Of a stretch of DNA of 64,000 nucleotides, positions 42,372 to 49,973 are shown piece by piece. The stretch comes from an uncultured Dialister sp. GTDB lineage: Bacteria > Bacillota > Negativicutes > Veillonellales > Dialisteraceae. Under the pieces are notes generated by a model, which did not search any database, had not been told where the DNA came from, and worked only from the letters and a program-made list of their open reading frames with translations. Both the position numbers and the translations under genes were made by a program. Where the stretch lies: positions 1 to 64,000 of the forward strand of contig OMVW01000002.1 in NCBI GenBank assembly GCA_900314595.1. The letters are read 5' to 3'. The stretch's first letter is position 1. Each line of letters starts with the position of its first letter.

Positions 42372-43559
42372 ATGGATAGAGAAGATCTGGATAAACAGCT
42401 GAAAGAACATGGGGAAAACATGAATTTTGTCAGTTCCGACCATCACAAAGGAAAAGTGAAAATTGCTGCTTTGGCTCTTGCTCTCCTGGTCATCGGGGGC
42501 GCTGGTGGCTGCTTCTTTGGCGATTTTAAAACGGAAAATAAAAATCAGGGTGCTTCGTCTTCCTATCAGCTTCCTGCTCAGGAAGGAAAGAAGCTCCAGG
42601 AGCTGCCTGCTATAAGAAATACCGCAGTCGTTCAGGCGGTCAAGGAAGTCGGACCGGCAGTAGTAGGTATTACTACCAGGGTTTACGATAGAGATATTTT
42701 TAACCGCCGTGTGGAAGTGGGGCATAGCGTAGGATCCGGAGTCATTTTTGATAAAAAAGGATATATTGTTACTAATAATCATGTAGTGTCTGGAAGCAAA
42801 GATGTCAATGTCAGTCTGTCTAACGGGACTACAGTTCCTGGCAAAGTTGTTGGTACAGATGCATCGACTGACCTGGCTGTAGTGAAAATTGAGGAAAATG
42901 ACAACCTGCCGGTTGCCCAGTTTGGAGATTCCGATGCACTGCAGGTTGGTGAAACAGCTATTGCTATCGGTAATCCGCTGGGTCTTGAATTCCAGGGGAC
43001 GGTCACAGTAGGTGTAATCAGTGCGCTCAACAGGAGTCTTGACAACATTGACCAGCGTTTCAAGCTGATTCAGACGGATGCTGCCATCAATCCGGGAAAT
43101 TCCGGCGGTGCCCTGGTTACGGCTGATGCGAAAGTTGTAGGTATAAACAGTGCTAAGATTGCCAAAGAAGGCGTAGAAGGTATGGGATTTGCCATTCCGG
43201 TTAATTCTGCCAAGGGCATTATCAGACAACTTATTGATAATGGCAGGGTTGTCCGGGCTTATCTTGGCGTATATGCGGCGGATAAGGATATCGCCATGAG
43301 GTATGGTTATAACTGGGATCATGAACATGGTGTCCTTGTCATGAAGATTGCTTCCCGGAGTCCTTTGAGTCTTACAGAGATCCGTCCTGGCGATTATATT
43401 ATGGCCATTGATGGAAAAGCTTTTGATACGGTCAAGGCCATGCGGGAAATACTGGACAATCATAAGCCGGGAGACAGGATTACGCTGACCTATGAACATA
43501 ATGGCAGGGAGGAAAAGACAGAAGTGCTTCTTGCTGCAGCACCGGAGAGCAATAAATAA
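42372..43559 (+). CDS. htrA: HtrA/DegP-family serine protease
   Basis: HtrA proteases degrade or refold damaged exported proteins. The 395-residue protein has an N-terminal cytoplasmic tail and one membrane anchor (about 34-52, IAALALALLVIGGAGG), a trypsin-like domain with the triad in TNNHVV, STDLAVVKI and NPGNSGGAL, and one C-terminal PDZ domain (about 295-385). The single anchor and single PDZ domain are the Firmicute type. The start at 42372 follows GAGG; an in-frame start at 42342 lacks a site. The stop overlaps rlmH as TAATG, matching the conserved htrA-rlmH order of Firmicutes. Confidence 0.95.
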   Translation: MDREDLDKQLKEHGENMNFVSSDHHKGKVKIAALALALLVIGGAGGCFFGDFKTENKNQGASSSYQLPAQEGKKLQELPAIRNTAVVQAVKEVGPAVVGITTRVYDRDIFNRRVEVGHSVGSGVIFDKKGYIVTNNHVVSGSKDVNVSLSNGTTVPGKVVGTDASTDLAVVKIEENDNLPVAQFGDSDALQVGETAIAIGNPLGLEFQGTVTVGVISALNRSLDNIDQRFKLIQTDAAINPGNSGGALVTADAKVVGINSAKIAKEGVEGMGFAIPVNSAKGIIRQLIDNGRVVRAYLGVYAADKDIAMRYGYNWDHEHGVLVMKIASRSPLSLTEIRPGDYIMAIDGKAFDTVKAMREILDNHKPGDRITLTYEHNGREEKTEVLLAAAPESNK

Positions 43560-44038
43560 TGAAATTTACCATTCTGGCCATTGGCAAAATCAAGGAAAAA
43601 TGGATGCGGGACGGTATTAGTGAATATGTGAAACGGATTGCCCCCATGGCTAAAATAGAATTCATTGTAAAAGATGAAGAAAAAATGCCTGAGCATCCTT
43701 CGCCGGCCCTCAAAGAAAAGGTTATGGAGGAAGAGGGTGAAAAGCTTCTTAAATATCTGAAAGGTGATGATTTCCTGATTCTTTTGGACCTAAAAGGAAA
43801 TCCTCTTACCTCAGAAGGCCTGGCGGAAGTCCTCCAGAAAAAAATGGTGGGCGGGATCAGTCATTTTTCCTTTATGATTGGAGGACCTTTCGGAAATGGT
43901 GAAAATATCCGTAAAAGGGCTGATCTTAAGATTTCCATCAGTGCTATGACCTTTACTCATCAGATGGCAAGACTGATTTTGACTGAACAGCTTTATCGGG
44001 CCATGAAAATCATGAGACACGAGCCTTATCATTTATAA
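43559..44038 (+). CDS. rlmH: 23S rRNA pseudouridine-1915 N3-methyltransferase
   Basis: RlmH methylates pseudouridine 1915 in 23S rRNA helix 69 of the 70S ribosome. The 159-residue SPOUT-family protein has FTILAIGKIKEKWMRDGI at the start, FLILLDLKGNPLTSEG, FMIGGPFGNGE for the SAM-binding knot and a C-terminal MTFTHQMARLILTEQLYRA. Length is normal. It overlaps htrA. Confidence 0.96.
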   Translation: MKFTILAIGKIKEKWMRDGISEYVKRIAPMAKIEFIVKDEEKMPEHPSPALKEKVMEEEGEKLLKYLKGDDFLILLDLKGNPLTSEGLAEVLQKKMVGGISHFSFMIGGPFGNGENIRKRADLKISISAMTFTHQMARLILTEQLYRAMKIMRHEPYHL

Positions 44039-44074
44039 TGGGAGCCCGAATATTTATATGAACAGGCCTGTATA

Positions 44075-44114
44075 AACCTGCAGATGATTTCATAAAATCA
44101 TTTGCAGGTTTTTT
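44075..44114 (+). terminator. terminator after rlmH
   Basis: CCTGCAGATGATTT (44077-44090) pairs with AAATCATTTGCAGG (44095-44108), followed by TTTTTT. Confidence 0.88.
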
Positions 44115-44199
44115 GAAATTTCGTTAAAATATAAACAGGTAAGATGACCGTATATATCGATTGCTTCACATGTTTTTCTGTTGGAAGAGGGGATTGATC

Positions 44200-44757
44200 A
44201 TGACTGCCAAATCGATGAAAGTCAAGGATTTCATGTCGAAATATGTGTTTACTGTGTCTGCGGATACCACTGTTCATGAGCTGGTAGGGCTTTTCATTAC
44301 CCATCCGGTGAGTGCCATTCCTGTGGTAGGAGATGATAATGAACTTCTTGGCATTGTTTCCGAAGGGGATCTTTTATACAAAAAAGTAAATCCGAAAATT
44401 CCGCAATATGTGGATGTACTGGGAGGAAATCTGTATTATTGTGGTTTTGGACGGTATGAAAGGTCTTTTCGTAAACTTCTTGCTACCACTGCTTCGGAGA
44501 TTATGACTAAAGATGTACGTTGTGTTACGTCAGATACAGATATGGAGACACTGACTACTCTGATGGTTGATGAACATTTAAAGACCGTACCGGTAGTTGA
44601 AAGAAAGAAAGTACCCAATTCCGATATCCAGCCGCCGGCCCGTCTGGTCGGTATTATTACCCGGCACGATATTCTGGGTGCTATTGCTGCCACAGAGGCA
44701 GAAGAGCTTCTTAAAAACCGGGAGCAGTTGGCTAAAGAAGGTTATCAGGACGAATGA
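44200..44757 (+). CDS. CBS-domain pair protein
   Basis: The 185-residue protein consists of two CBS motifs (about 8-60 and 93-175): VKDFMSKYVFTVSADTTVHE and LLGIVSEGDLL in the first, ASEIMTKDVRCVTSDTDMET and LVGIITRHDIL in the second. CBS pairs bind adenine nucleotides or other ligands and act as sensors. There is no enzymatic domain. The start at 44200 follows GGAAGAGGGG. It precedes the potassium-transport genes but is separated by a terminator, so a link is only suggestive. Confidence 0.88.
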   Translation: MTAKSMKVKDFMSKYVFTVSADTTVHELVGLFITHPVSAIPVVGDDNELLGIVSEGDLLYKKVNPKIPQYVDVLGGNLYYCGFGRYERSFRKLLATTASEIMTKDVRCVTSDTDMETLTTLMVDEHLKTVPVVERKKVPNSDIQPPARLVGIITRHDILGAIAATEAEELLKNREQLAKEGYQDE

Positions 44758-44785
44758 TAATGAATCTTTCCATTTTTAAATAAAT

Positions 44786-44817
44786 AAAAAACTGCATGAG
44801 ATCATGCAGTTTTTTAT
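44786..44817 (+). terminator. terminator after CBS gene
   Basis: AAAAAACTGCATGA pairs with TCATGCAGTTTTTT (about 44786-44815), a compact stem with A and T tracts. Confidence 0.9.
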
Positions 44818-44884
44818 TTTGATTCTCCATTGTATAATATAGGAAACATGAATTTATATTCGCAGTACCGGCGCAAGGTAAAAT

Positions 44885-46231
44885 ATGTCCAGGGAAATAA
44901 TTCACTTTCTGAATAAACTTCATAGAGGAGTTTTGATTTGCGGGGGATTTGCCCTTTTTATGCTGCTTGGGGCACTTCTTTTGATGCTGCCTTTTGCCCA
45001 ATCTGGCACGAGAAGCATAAGTTTTATTGATGCTCTATTTATGTCAGTAAGTATTGTCAGTGTTACGGGTATGAGTATGTTTGATCTTGGGCGGGATTTC
45101 AGCCTTGCCGGTCAACTTATCATACTTTTTCTGATGCAGGTTGGCGGATTGGGGATAATGACCATTATGGCAATGGTCAGCATATCTACCGGGCGTAAAA
45201 TAAGGCTGCAGGAAAGGCTGTTAATCAGGGATTCCTTCAATCTTCAATCTCCTTCCGGAATGGTTATGCTTGTTAAAAAGATTATATTATGGACTTTTAC
45301 AGTAGAATTGATATCGGGAGTTCTCCTTTCTGTTTATTTTTGCTTCAAATTTGGATTAAAAGGAATTTACTTTGGGCTCTGGTATGCTGTTTCTTCTTTT
45401 ACTACCTGTGGTCTCGATCTTATTGGTGAAAATATCGGCTTCCCCGGTATGGCAGCCGACAGTTTTGTAAGTACTGTTATTGTTGTCACTATGTTTTTGG
45501 GAGGCGTCGGTTTTCTTGCTTTAGATGATGTAATCAGGCACAGAAAATGGTCAAAACTTTCGTTTAATACTAAATTCGTGTTTACGCTGGAATTCATCCT
45601 CATTCTGTCAGGGGTTATTGTATTTTACCTGCTGGAAGGGGATAATCCGGCAACTCTTGGAAGGCTTGGAACTCTTGAAAAATGGCAGAGTGCCTTTTTT
45701 ATGTCCCTATCATCTCGTCTGGCAGGTTTTGCTGTATTTGATATCCATTCCATGATGAATCCAACTGTACTCGTGGTTATGATGTTTATGTTTATTGGAG
45801 GTGCTCCTGTTTCTACTGGAGGCGGGATACGGACGACCACTATGGGTCTTTTAATTCTTTCCATGTTTGCATGGATTCGTGGCAGAAGAGAAGTTGTTAT
45901 TTTTCACAAACAGATAGATCCCGGATGTCTTGTTAAAGCTTCTAATGTTTTTACTCTGGCGATGATATTAACTTTCTTTACAGCTTTTCTGATATTTCTG
46001 CTGGAACCAGCTGACTTTAATTTTGAAAATGCTCTTTTTGAGTCTGTATCGGCTTTCAGTACGGTGGGATTCAGTATGGGACTGACCGGGGAGTGGAATA
46101 CATCATGCAAGATCGTACTGATTGTTGCTATGTATATAGGGCGAATAGGCGTAATGACGCTGGCGATTGCCTTCGCCGGTCATCATAATAGATTGATGAA
46201 ATATCCAAAGGAAAATGTAGTCATAGGATAG
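44885..46231 (+). CDS. TrkH/KtrB-family potassium uptake channel subunit
   Basis: This 448-residue membrane protein is the ion-conducting subunit of a Ktr/Trk potassium system. The four pore-loop signatures are visible: VSIVSVTGMS, SFTTCGLDL, SLSSRLAGFAV and FSTVGFSMG. Loop three has SRLAGF in place of the usual TRTAGF. The gating loop region GGAPVSTGGGIRTTT is present. The partner RCK protein follows 11 bp later, so this is a two-gene unit. Length and the lone RCK partner fit KtrAB. Confidence 0.92.
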   Translation: MSREIIHFLNKLHRGVLICGGFALFMLLGALLLMLPFAQSGTRSISFIDALFMSVSIVSVTGMSMFDLGRDFSLAGQLIILFLMQVGGLGIMTIMAMVSISTGRKIRLQERLLIRDSFNLQSPSGMVMLVKKIILWTFTVELISGVLLSVYFCFKFGLKGIYFGLWYAVSSFTTCGLDLIGENIGFPGMAADSFVSTVIVVTMFLGGVGFLALDDVIRHRKWSKLSFNTKFVFTLEFILILSGVIVFYLLEGDNPATLGRLGTLEKWQSAFFMSLSSRLAGFAVFDIHSMMNPTVLVVMMFMFIGGAPVSTGGGIRTTTMGLLILSMFAWIRGRREVVIFHKQIDPGCLVKASNVFTLAMILTFFTAFLIFLLEPADFNFENALFESVSAFSTVGFSMGLTGEWNTSCKIVLIVAMYIGRIGVMTLAIAFAGHHNRLMKYPKENVVIG

Positions 46232-46242
46232 AGGTTATTTAT

Positions 46243-46905
46243 ATGGGACAGAAACTTCAGTTTTTTGTTGCCGGTTTGGGAAGATTCGGAAAAAGTGTTG
46301 CTGTAACACTGGAAAAAATGGGCTATGATGTTATGGCCATGGATATTAATGAAGATGTCGTGCAGGATTTATCAGATACGCTGGGATACGTAGTTTGTGC
46401 AGATTGTTCGGATGAAAAGAATCTGACAGCCATTGGTGCCGGTAATGCAGATGTGGCGGTTGTTTCTCTTGGCGATTTATCAGCCAGTCTAATGACAACC
46501 TTGATCCTTAAAGATATGGGAGTTAAAAAGATAGTCGTTAAAGCTCTGGATCCACTCCATGGTAAAATGCTTCAGAAGATAGGGGCGGATAAAATCATAT
46601 ATTCGGAAAAGGAAATGGGAGTCCGGGTAGCGCATAACCTGATTTCACCCGGGATTGTAGATTATATAGAAATGGAAAATAATATCACCATCCTTTCTAT
46701 TCATGTTCCTTCCGATTGGATCGGCAAAAGTATACTTGATATCGATGTCCGCCGAAAATATAATATTACTGTTGCAGCTATTAAACGGAGAGGAGATATG
46801 TATGTCAATCCCAGACCGGATATGGAAATGACATCAGATGATATGCTGATTATTTTGGGAGACTCAGAAAGCGTTAAACGTGTTACGGAAAGTCTGGAAC
46901 AATAA
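46243..46905 (+). CDS. TrkA/KtrA potassium regulator (RCK)
   Basis: The 220-residue cytosolic protein gates the adjacent channel in response to nucleotides. It has an RCK-N Rossmann domain with FVAGLGRFGKSVA and the Asp/Asn-rich nucleotide site (MAMDINEDVV, CADCSDEKNL), and an RCK-C domain (about 140-218). One RCK unit, not two, matches KtrA. It ends the potassium operon. Confidence 0.92.
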   Translation: MGQKLQFFVAGLGRFGKSVAVTLEKMGYDVMAMDINEDVVQDLSDTLGYVVCADCSDEKNLTAIGAGNADVAVVSLGDLSASLMTTLILKDMGVKKIVVKALDPLHGKMLQKIGADKIIYSEKEMGVRVAHNLISPGIVDYIEMENNITILSIHVPSDWIGKSILDIDVRRKYNITVAAIKRRGDMYVNPRPDMEMTSDDMLIILGDSESVKRVTESLEQ

Positions 46906-46960
46906 CGAAATTTTCGAAATTTCCGGTTGGTGTCAGTTATTGGCACTCCAATAGGTCTTC

Positions 46961-46989
46961 TTGAAATCATATAGGATTTTTGCTATGAT
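46961..46989 (+). promoter_or_regulatory. murA promoter
   Basis: TTGAAA (46961-46966) and TATGAT (46984-46989) are spaced by 17 bp, with TGC before the -10. The leader to murA is about 150 nt, AT-rich, without a recognised riboswitch. Confidence 0.78.
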
Positions 46990-47148
46990 ACGTATGATTC
47001 TATGATAGTGGGTTCTGAAACACTTTAAGTGGAAAAAATTATCAGATAAGATTAGAACTTGATTTAAAAATTTAAATAAGTAATGTAGATATCGTTACGT
47101 TAAAGCTGAACAGTCATATTGTAGTTTGAACAGTAGGAGTGATTCCTT

Positions 47149-48408
47149 TTGGAGAAATTAGTAATTCATGGCGGTCATCCACTTCGTGGACATGTTCGTG
47201 TATCCAGCGCAAAAAATGCGGTACTTCCTATTATCGTTGCCACATTGCTCCCGGATACGCCATCATCCATTGTAGATGCGCCAAACCTTGATGATGTAAG
47301 CACAATCTGCAGTGTTCTGGAGTCTTTGGGCGTCAAGGTTATAAAAGAAGATAATGTAATAACCTTTGACTCATCAATGCTGGAGAATACGGAAGCTTCT
47401 TATGAACTTATGAGTCGAATGAGGGCTTCTTTTCTGATCATGGGACCACTCCTTGCAAAGCGTGGGCATGCCAAAATTGCCTTGCCCGGAGGCTGCATGA
47501 TAGGAAGCCGTCCTATTGATCTCCATCTCAAAGCTTTTGAAGCGTTAGGCGCTGAAATTAATGAAAGCAATGGTTATGTGGAAGGCTTTGCTCCCCATGG
47601 GCTTAAAGGCACTACTATTTATCTCGATTTCCCAAGTGTTGGAGCAACAGAAAATATCCTGATGGCTGCCGCTACGGCTGAAGGCAGGACGATTATAGAA
47701 AATGCGGCGGAAGAGCCCGAAATCGTTGACCTTGTTACTTTTTTAAATTCCATGGGTGCCAATATCAAAGGCGCGGGAACTAATGTTATTCGGGTCGAAG
47801 GCGTCAAGGAGCTGCAGGGAGTATCACATACTGTCATTCCAGATAGAATTGAGGCAGGAACTTTTATGATTGCTGCCGCTATGGCTGGTGGTGATGTGGT
47901 TGTTGATAATGTTCTTAAAGAACATTTAAAGCCACTTCTGGCTAAATTAAACGAGGCCGGGGTCAAAGTTATTACGGATATTGATAGTATCCGTGTGATT
48001 AGTGATGGGCATATTCGATCCACTGATATTAAAACACTTCCTTATCCCGGGTTTCCAACAGATTTACAAGCTCAATTTATGGCTTTAATGACTATAGGAA
48101 ACGGGATTAGTCGTGTGACAGAAACAGTTTTTGAAAATCGTTTTATGCACGTAGGTGAATTGCAGCGAATGGGTGCTTCCATTATGGTGGAAGGCCGTTC
48201 TGCTATCGTCAGGGGAGTTCCATTCCTTACTGGCGCATTTGTACGTGCAACGGATTTACGCGCGGGTGCAGCCTTGACAATCGCTGGTCTGGCGGCACGT
48301 GGTGAAACAGAAATAGGCGAACTTCACCACATCGATCGTGGATATGATCACCTCGTTGAAAAACTGCAGGGGTTAGGAGCGGACATTGTCAGAGTCGACA
48401 GGGATTAA
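47149..48408 (+). CDS. murA: UDP-N-acetylglucosamine 1-carboxyvinyltransferase
   Basis: MurA transfers enolpyruvate to UDP-GlcNAc, the first committed step of peptidoglycan synthesis, and is the fosfomycin target. The 419-residue protein starts with TTG (MEKLVIHGGHPLRG) behind AGGAG. The active-site Cys is in LPGGCMIGSRPIDLH, so it is fosfomycin-sensitive by motif. SSAKNAVLPI and RMRASFLIMGPLLAKRG are also typical. The end overlaps the MreB-like gene by 23 nt if that gene uses the TTG start. Confidence 0.97.
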   Translation: MEKLVIHGGHPLRGHVRVSSAKNAVLPIIVATLLPDTPSSIVDAPNLDDVSTICSVLESLGVKVIKEDNVITFDSSMLENTEASYELMSRMRASFLIMGPLLAKRGHAKIALPGGCMIGSRPIDLHLKAFEALGAEINESNGYVEGFAPHGLKGTTIYLDFPSVGATENILMAAATAEGRTIIENAAEEPEIVDLVTFLNSMGANIKGAGTNVIRVEGVKELQGVSHTVIPDRIEAGTFMIAAAMAGGDVVVDNVLKEHLKPLLAKLNEAGVKVITDIDSIRVISDGHIRSTDIKTLPYPGFPTDLQAQFMALMTIGNGISRVTETVFENRFMHVGELQRMGASIMVEGRSAIVRGVPFLTGAFVRATDLRAGAALTIAGLAARGETEIGELHHIDRGYDHLVEKLQGLGADIVRVDRD

Positions 48409-49480
48409 TCTTATTTCCCGAAAATTCAGGATATCCAACCCAAATTCTCTCATGGATTGGATAGGTTCTTTCGGCACAGAAGATATCGGAGTAGATATAG
48501 GAACATCTAATACGGTCCTTTTTGTAAAACATAAAGGGCTGGTATTTCCAGAAGCTTCCGTGATAGCCAGAAATGATTTGACAAAAGAATATTTTGCCTT
48601 TGGAACAAAAGCAGAGGAAATGGAAGGGAAAACTCCATCAGCGGTCAGGGTTATCCGGCCAATGAAGCAGAGTGCAATTATTGATTATAGTGGTGCCGCC
48701 TATCTTCTGAACTGTATCGTTAATCATTCTTATTTAAAAGGACTCTTCTTTCATCCTCGTCTAATGATGTGTGTTCCTACTGGTATTAATGGTGTTCAGC
48801 GCAGGGCACTCCTTGAGGCGGCTGTTGCTATTGGAGCAAGAAAAACAGTCTTGATTGATCAGCCGATCGCGGCCATGATGGGAATTGGGATTGGGAAACA
48901 ACCGAAAGAAGGAACCATGATTGTGGACCTCGGGGGAGGTTCTACCAAGATTGCAGTCTTGTCTAAACATGGTATTGTGGCTAGTCATTTTTCTATTGCC
49001 TCAGGTTCAGAAATGGATCAGGCAGTGCTTAATACGGTGAGGGATAGGTACCATATACTGATTGGACGCAAGTCGGCAGAGAGTCTTAAAATTGCTCTGG
49101 GGGCCCTGTGGGATTTGAAGAGTGGTCCACAAATTGCTGAGATAAGCGGATTATCTATTGTTTCAGGACTCCCTGTTAAAATGGCAGTAACAGGAGAAGA
49201 TATTGCTCATGCAATCAATCCTGTTTTGTATAAAATATTTAAAGATATCCGGGATGTCCTCCAGCGGACTCCACCATCTCTTCTTCAAGCCATTAAGGAA
49301 GACGGAATTATCCTGGTAGGGGGAGGAGCTCAACTTCGCGGGATTGATAAACTTATTTCCCGTGTCATAGGGGTTCCTGCTTATGTTGCTGAAAGGCCGT
49401 CATATGTTAATGCAGTGGGAGCAGGTTCGGCCCTCGATTACATTAATGAATTTCGGGATTCTCTCCAGGATCTCCATTGA
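48386..49480 (+). CDS. MreB/Mbl-family actin-like protein
   Basis: MreB-like filaments guide lateral cell-wall synthesis. The actin-fold motifs are visible: DIGVDIGTSNTVLFV (phosphate 1), MIVDLGGGSTKIAVLS (phosphate 2) and GIILVGGGAQLRG (adenosine). The sequence departs noticeably from typical MreB (for instance FVKHKGLVFPEASVIARND). A start at TTG 48386 has AGGAG 6 nt upstream and gives 364 residues; ATG at 48452 gives 342 but has no ribosome site. The murA neighbourhood matches the Mbl locus of spore-formers. The first 22 residues may act as a membrane-binding segment. Confidence 0.88.
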   Translation: MSESTGINLISRKFRISNPNSLMDWIGSFGTEDIGVDIGTSNTVLFVKHKGLVFPEASVIARNDLTKEYFAFGTKAEEMEGKTPSAVRVIRPMKQSAIIDYSGAAYLLNCIVNHSYLKGLFFHPRLMMCVPTGINGVQRRALLEAAVAIGARKTVLIDQPIAAMMGIGIGKQPKEGTMIVDLGGGSTKIAVLSKHGIVASHFSIASGSEMDQAVLNTVRDRYHILIGRKSAESLKIALGALWDLKSGPQIAEISGLSIVSGLPVKMAVTGEDIAHAINPVLYKIFKDIRDVLQRTPPSLLQAIKEDGIILVGGGAQLRGIDKLISRVIGVPAYVAERPSYVNAVGAGSALDYINEFRDSLQDLH

Positions 49481-49481
49481 A

Positions 49482-49519
49482 CAAAGTAAAAGGCAGCAGG
49501 AATGCTGTCTTTTACTTTG
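49482..49519 (+). terminator. terminator-like hairpin after the MreB-like gene
   Basis: CAAAGTAAAAGGCAGCA (49482-49498) pairs with TGCTGTCTTTTACTTTG (49503-49519). It ends the murA-mreB unit; T-rich sequence lies in the stem, not after it. Confidence 0.75.
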
Positions 49520-49667
49520 CCATAAACAAGAATTCAGGATATGAAAATATTATGCAAAAAATTTGAAGAACGAAAATATAGAAAGAATTATCAGGAAAAT
49601 ATTATTTAAGCGTGGTAAAATAAAAGCAAAACAACTATTTATTCGTCTTAATGACAGTGAGGTACTT

Positions 49668-49958
49668 ATGAATAGAACAAAAATAATTGGATTGACCGCA
49701 GGAATTGCTGCATTGCTTGCAGGCAGTGCCGGGGCTGCAGAAATTTCTCAGAATGCTGTGATTTCAGGAATGGTCACTTCTGTAGTTGAAGCGAATGTCC
49801 ACGTCAAGGAAGGACAGGTACTGGCTACAGTGGATTCACTGGTAGGGCCTGTGCCTGCGGCAAGGGCAGATTCAGATGGTTTGGTGAAGAAAGTGCTTGT
49901 TACTAAAGGACAGCAGATTGGCAAGTCAGACACTGTAGTTATTATTGAAACTGAATAG
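49668..49958 (+). CDS. exported biotinyl/lipoyl-like domain protein without attachment lysine
   Basis: The 96-residue protein has a signal peptide (about 1-25, AGSAGAAE) and a single hammerhead domain like biotinyl or lipoyl carriers (about 26-95): NVHVKEGQVLATVDS, ARADSDGLVKKVLVTKGQQIG, DTVVIIE. Where biotinyl domains have MKM or lipoyl domains DKA, this has a Val/Gly/Pro-rich turn (SLVGPVPAA) and no Lys, so it should not be biotinylated or lipoylated. Domains of this fold also form the lipoyl part of membrane-fusion adaptor proteins. The start at 49668 follows AGTGAGG. It opens the envelope gene block. Confidence 0.8.
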   Translation: MNRTKIIGLTAGIAALLAGSAGAAEISQNAVISGMVTSVVEANVHVKEGQVLATVDSLVGPVPAARADSDGLVKKVLVTKGQQIGKSDTVVIIETE

Positions 49959-49973
49959 TTCAGGGAGCAGACA

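Noticed and set aside
42369..43499. A 376-codon open frame on the minus strand across htrA.
   Set aside because: Shadow of htrA: no start signal, no recognisable motifs, Cys/Ile/Asn-rich composition unlike real genes here.
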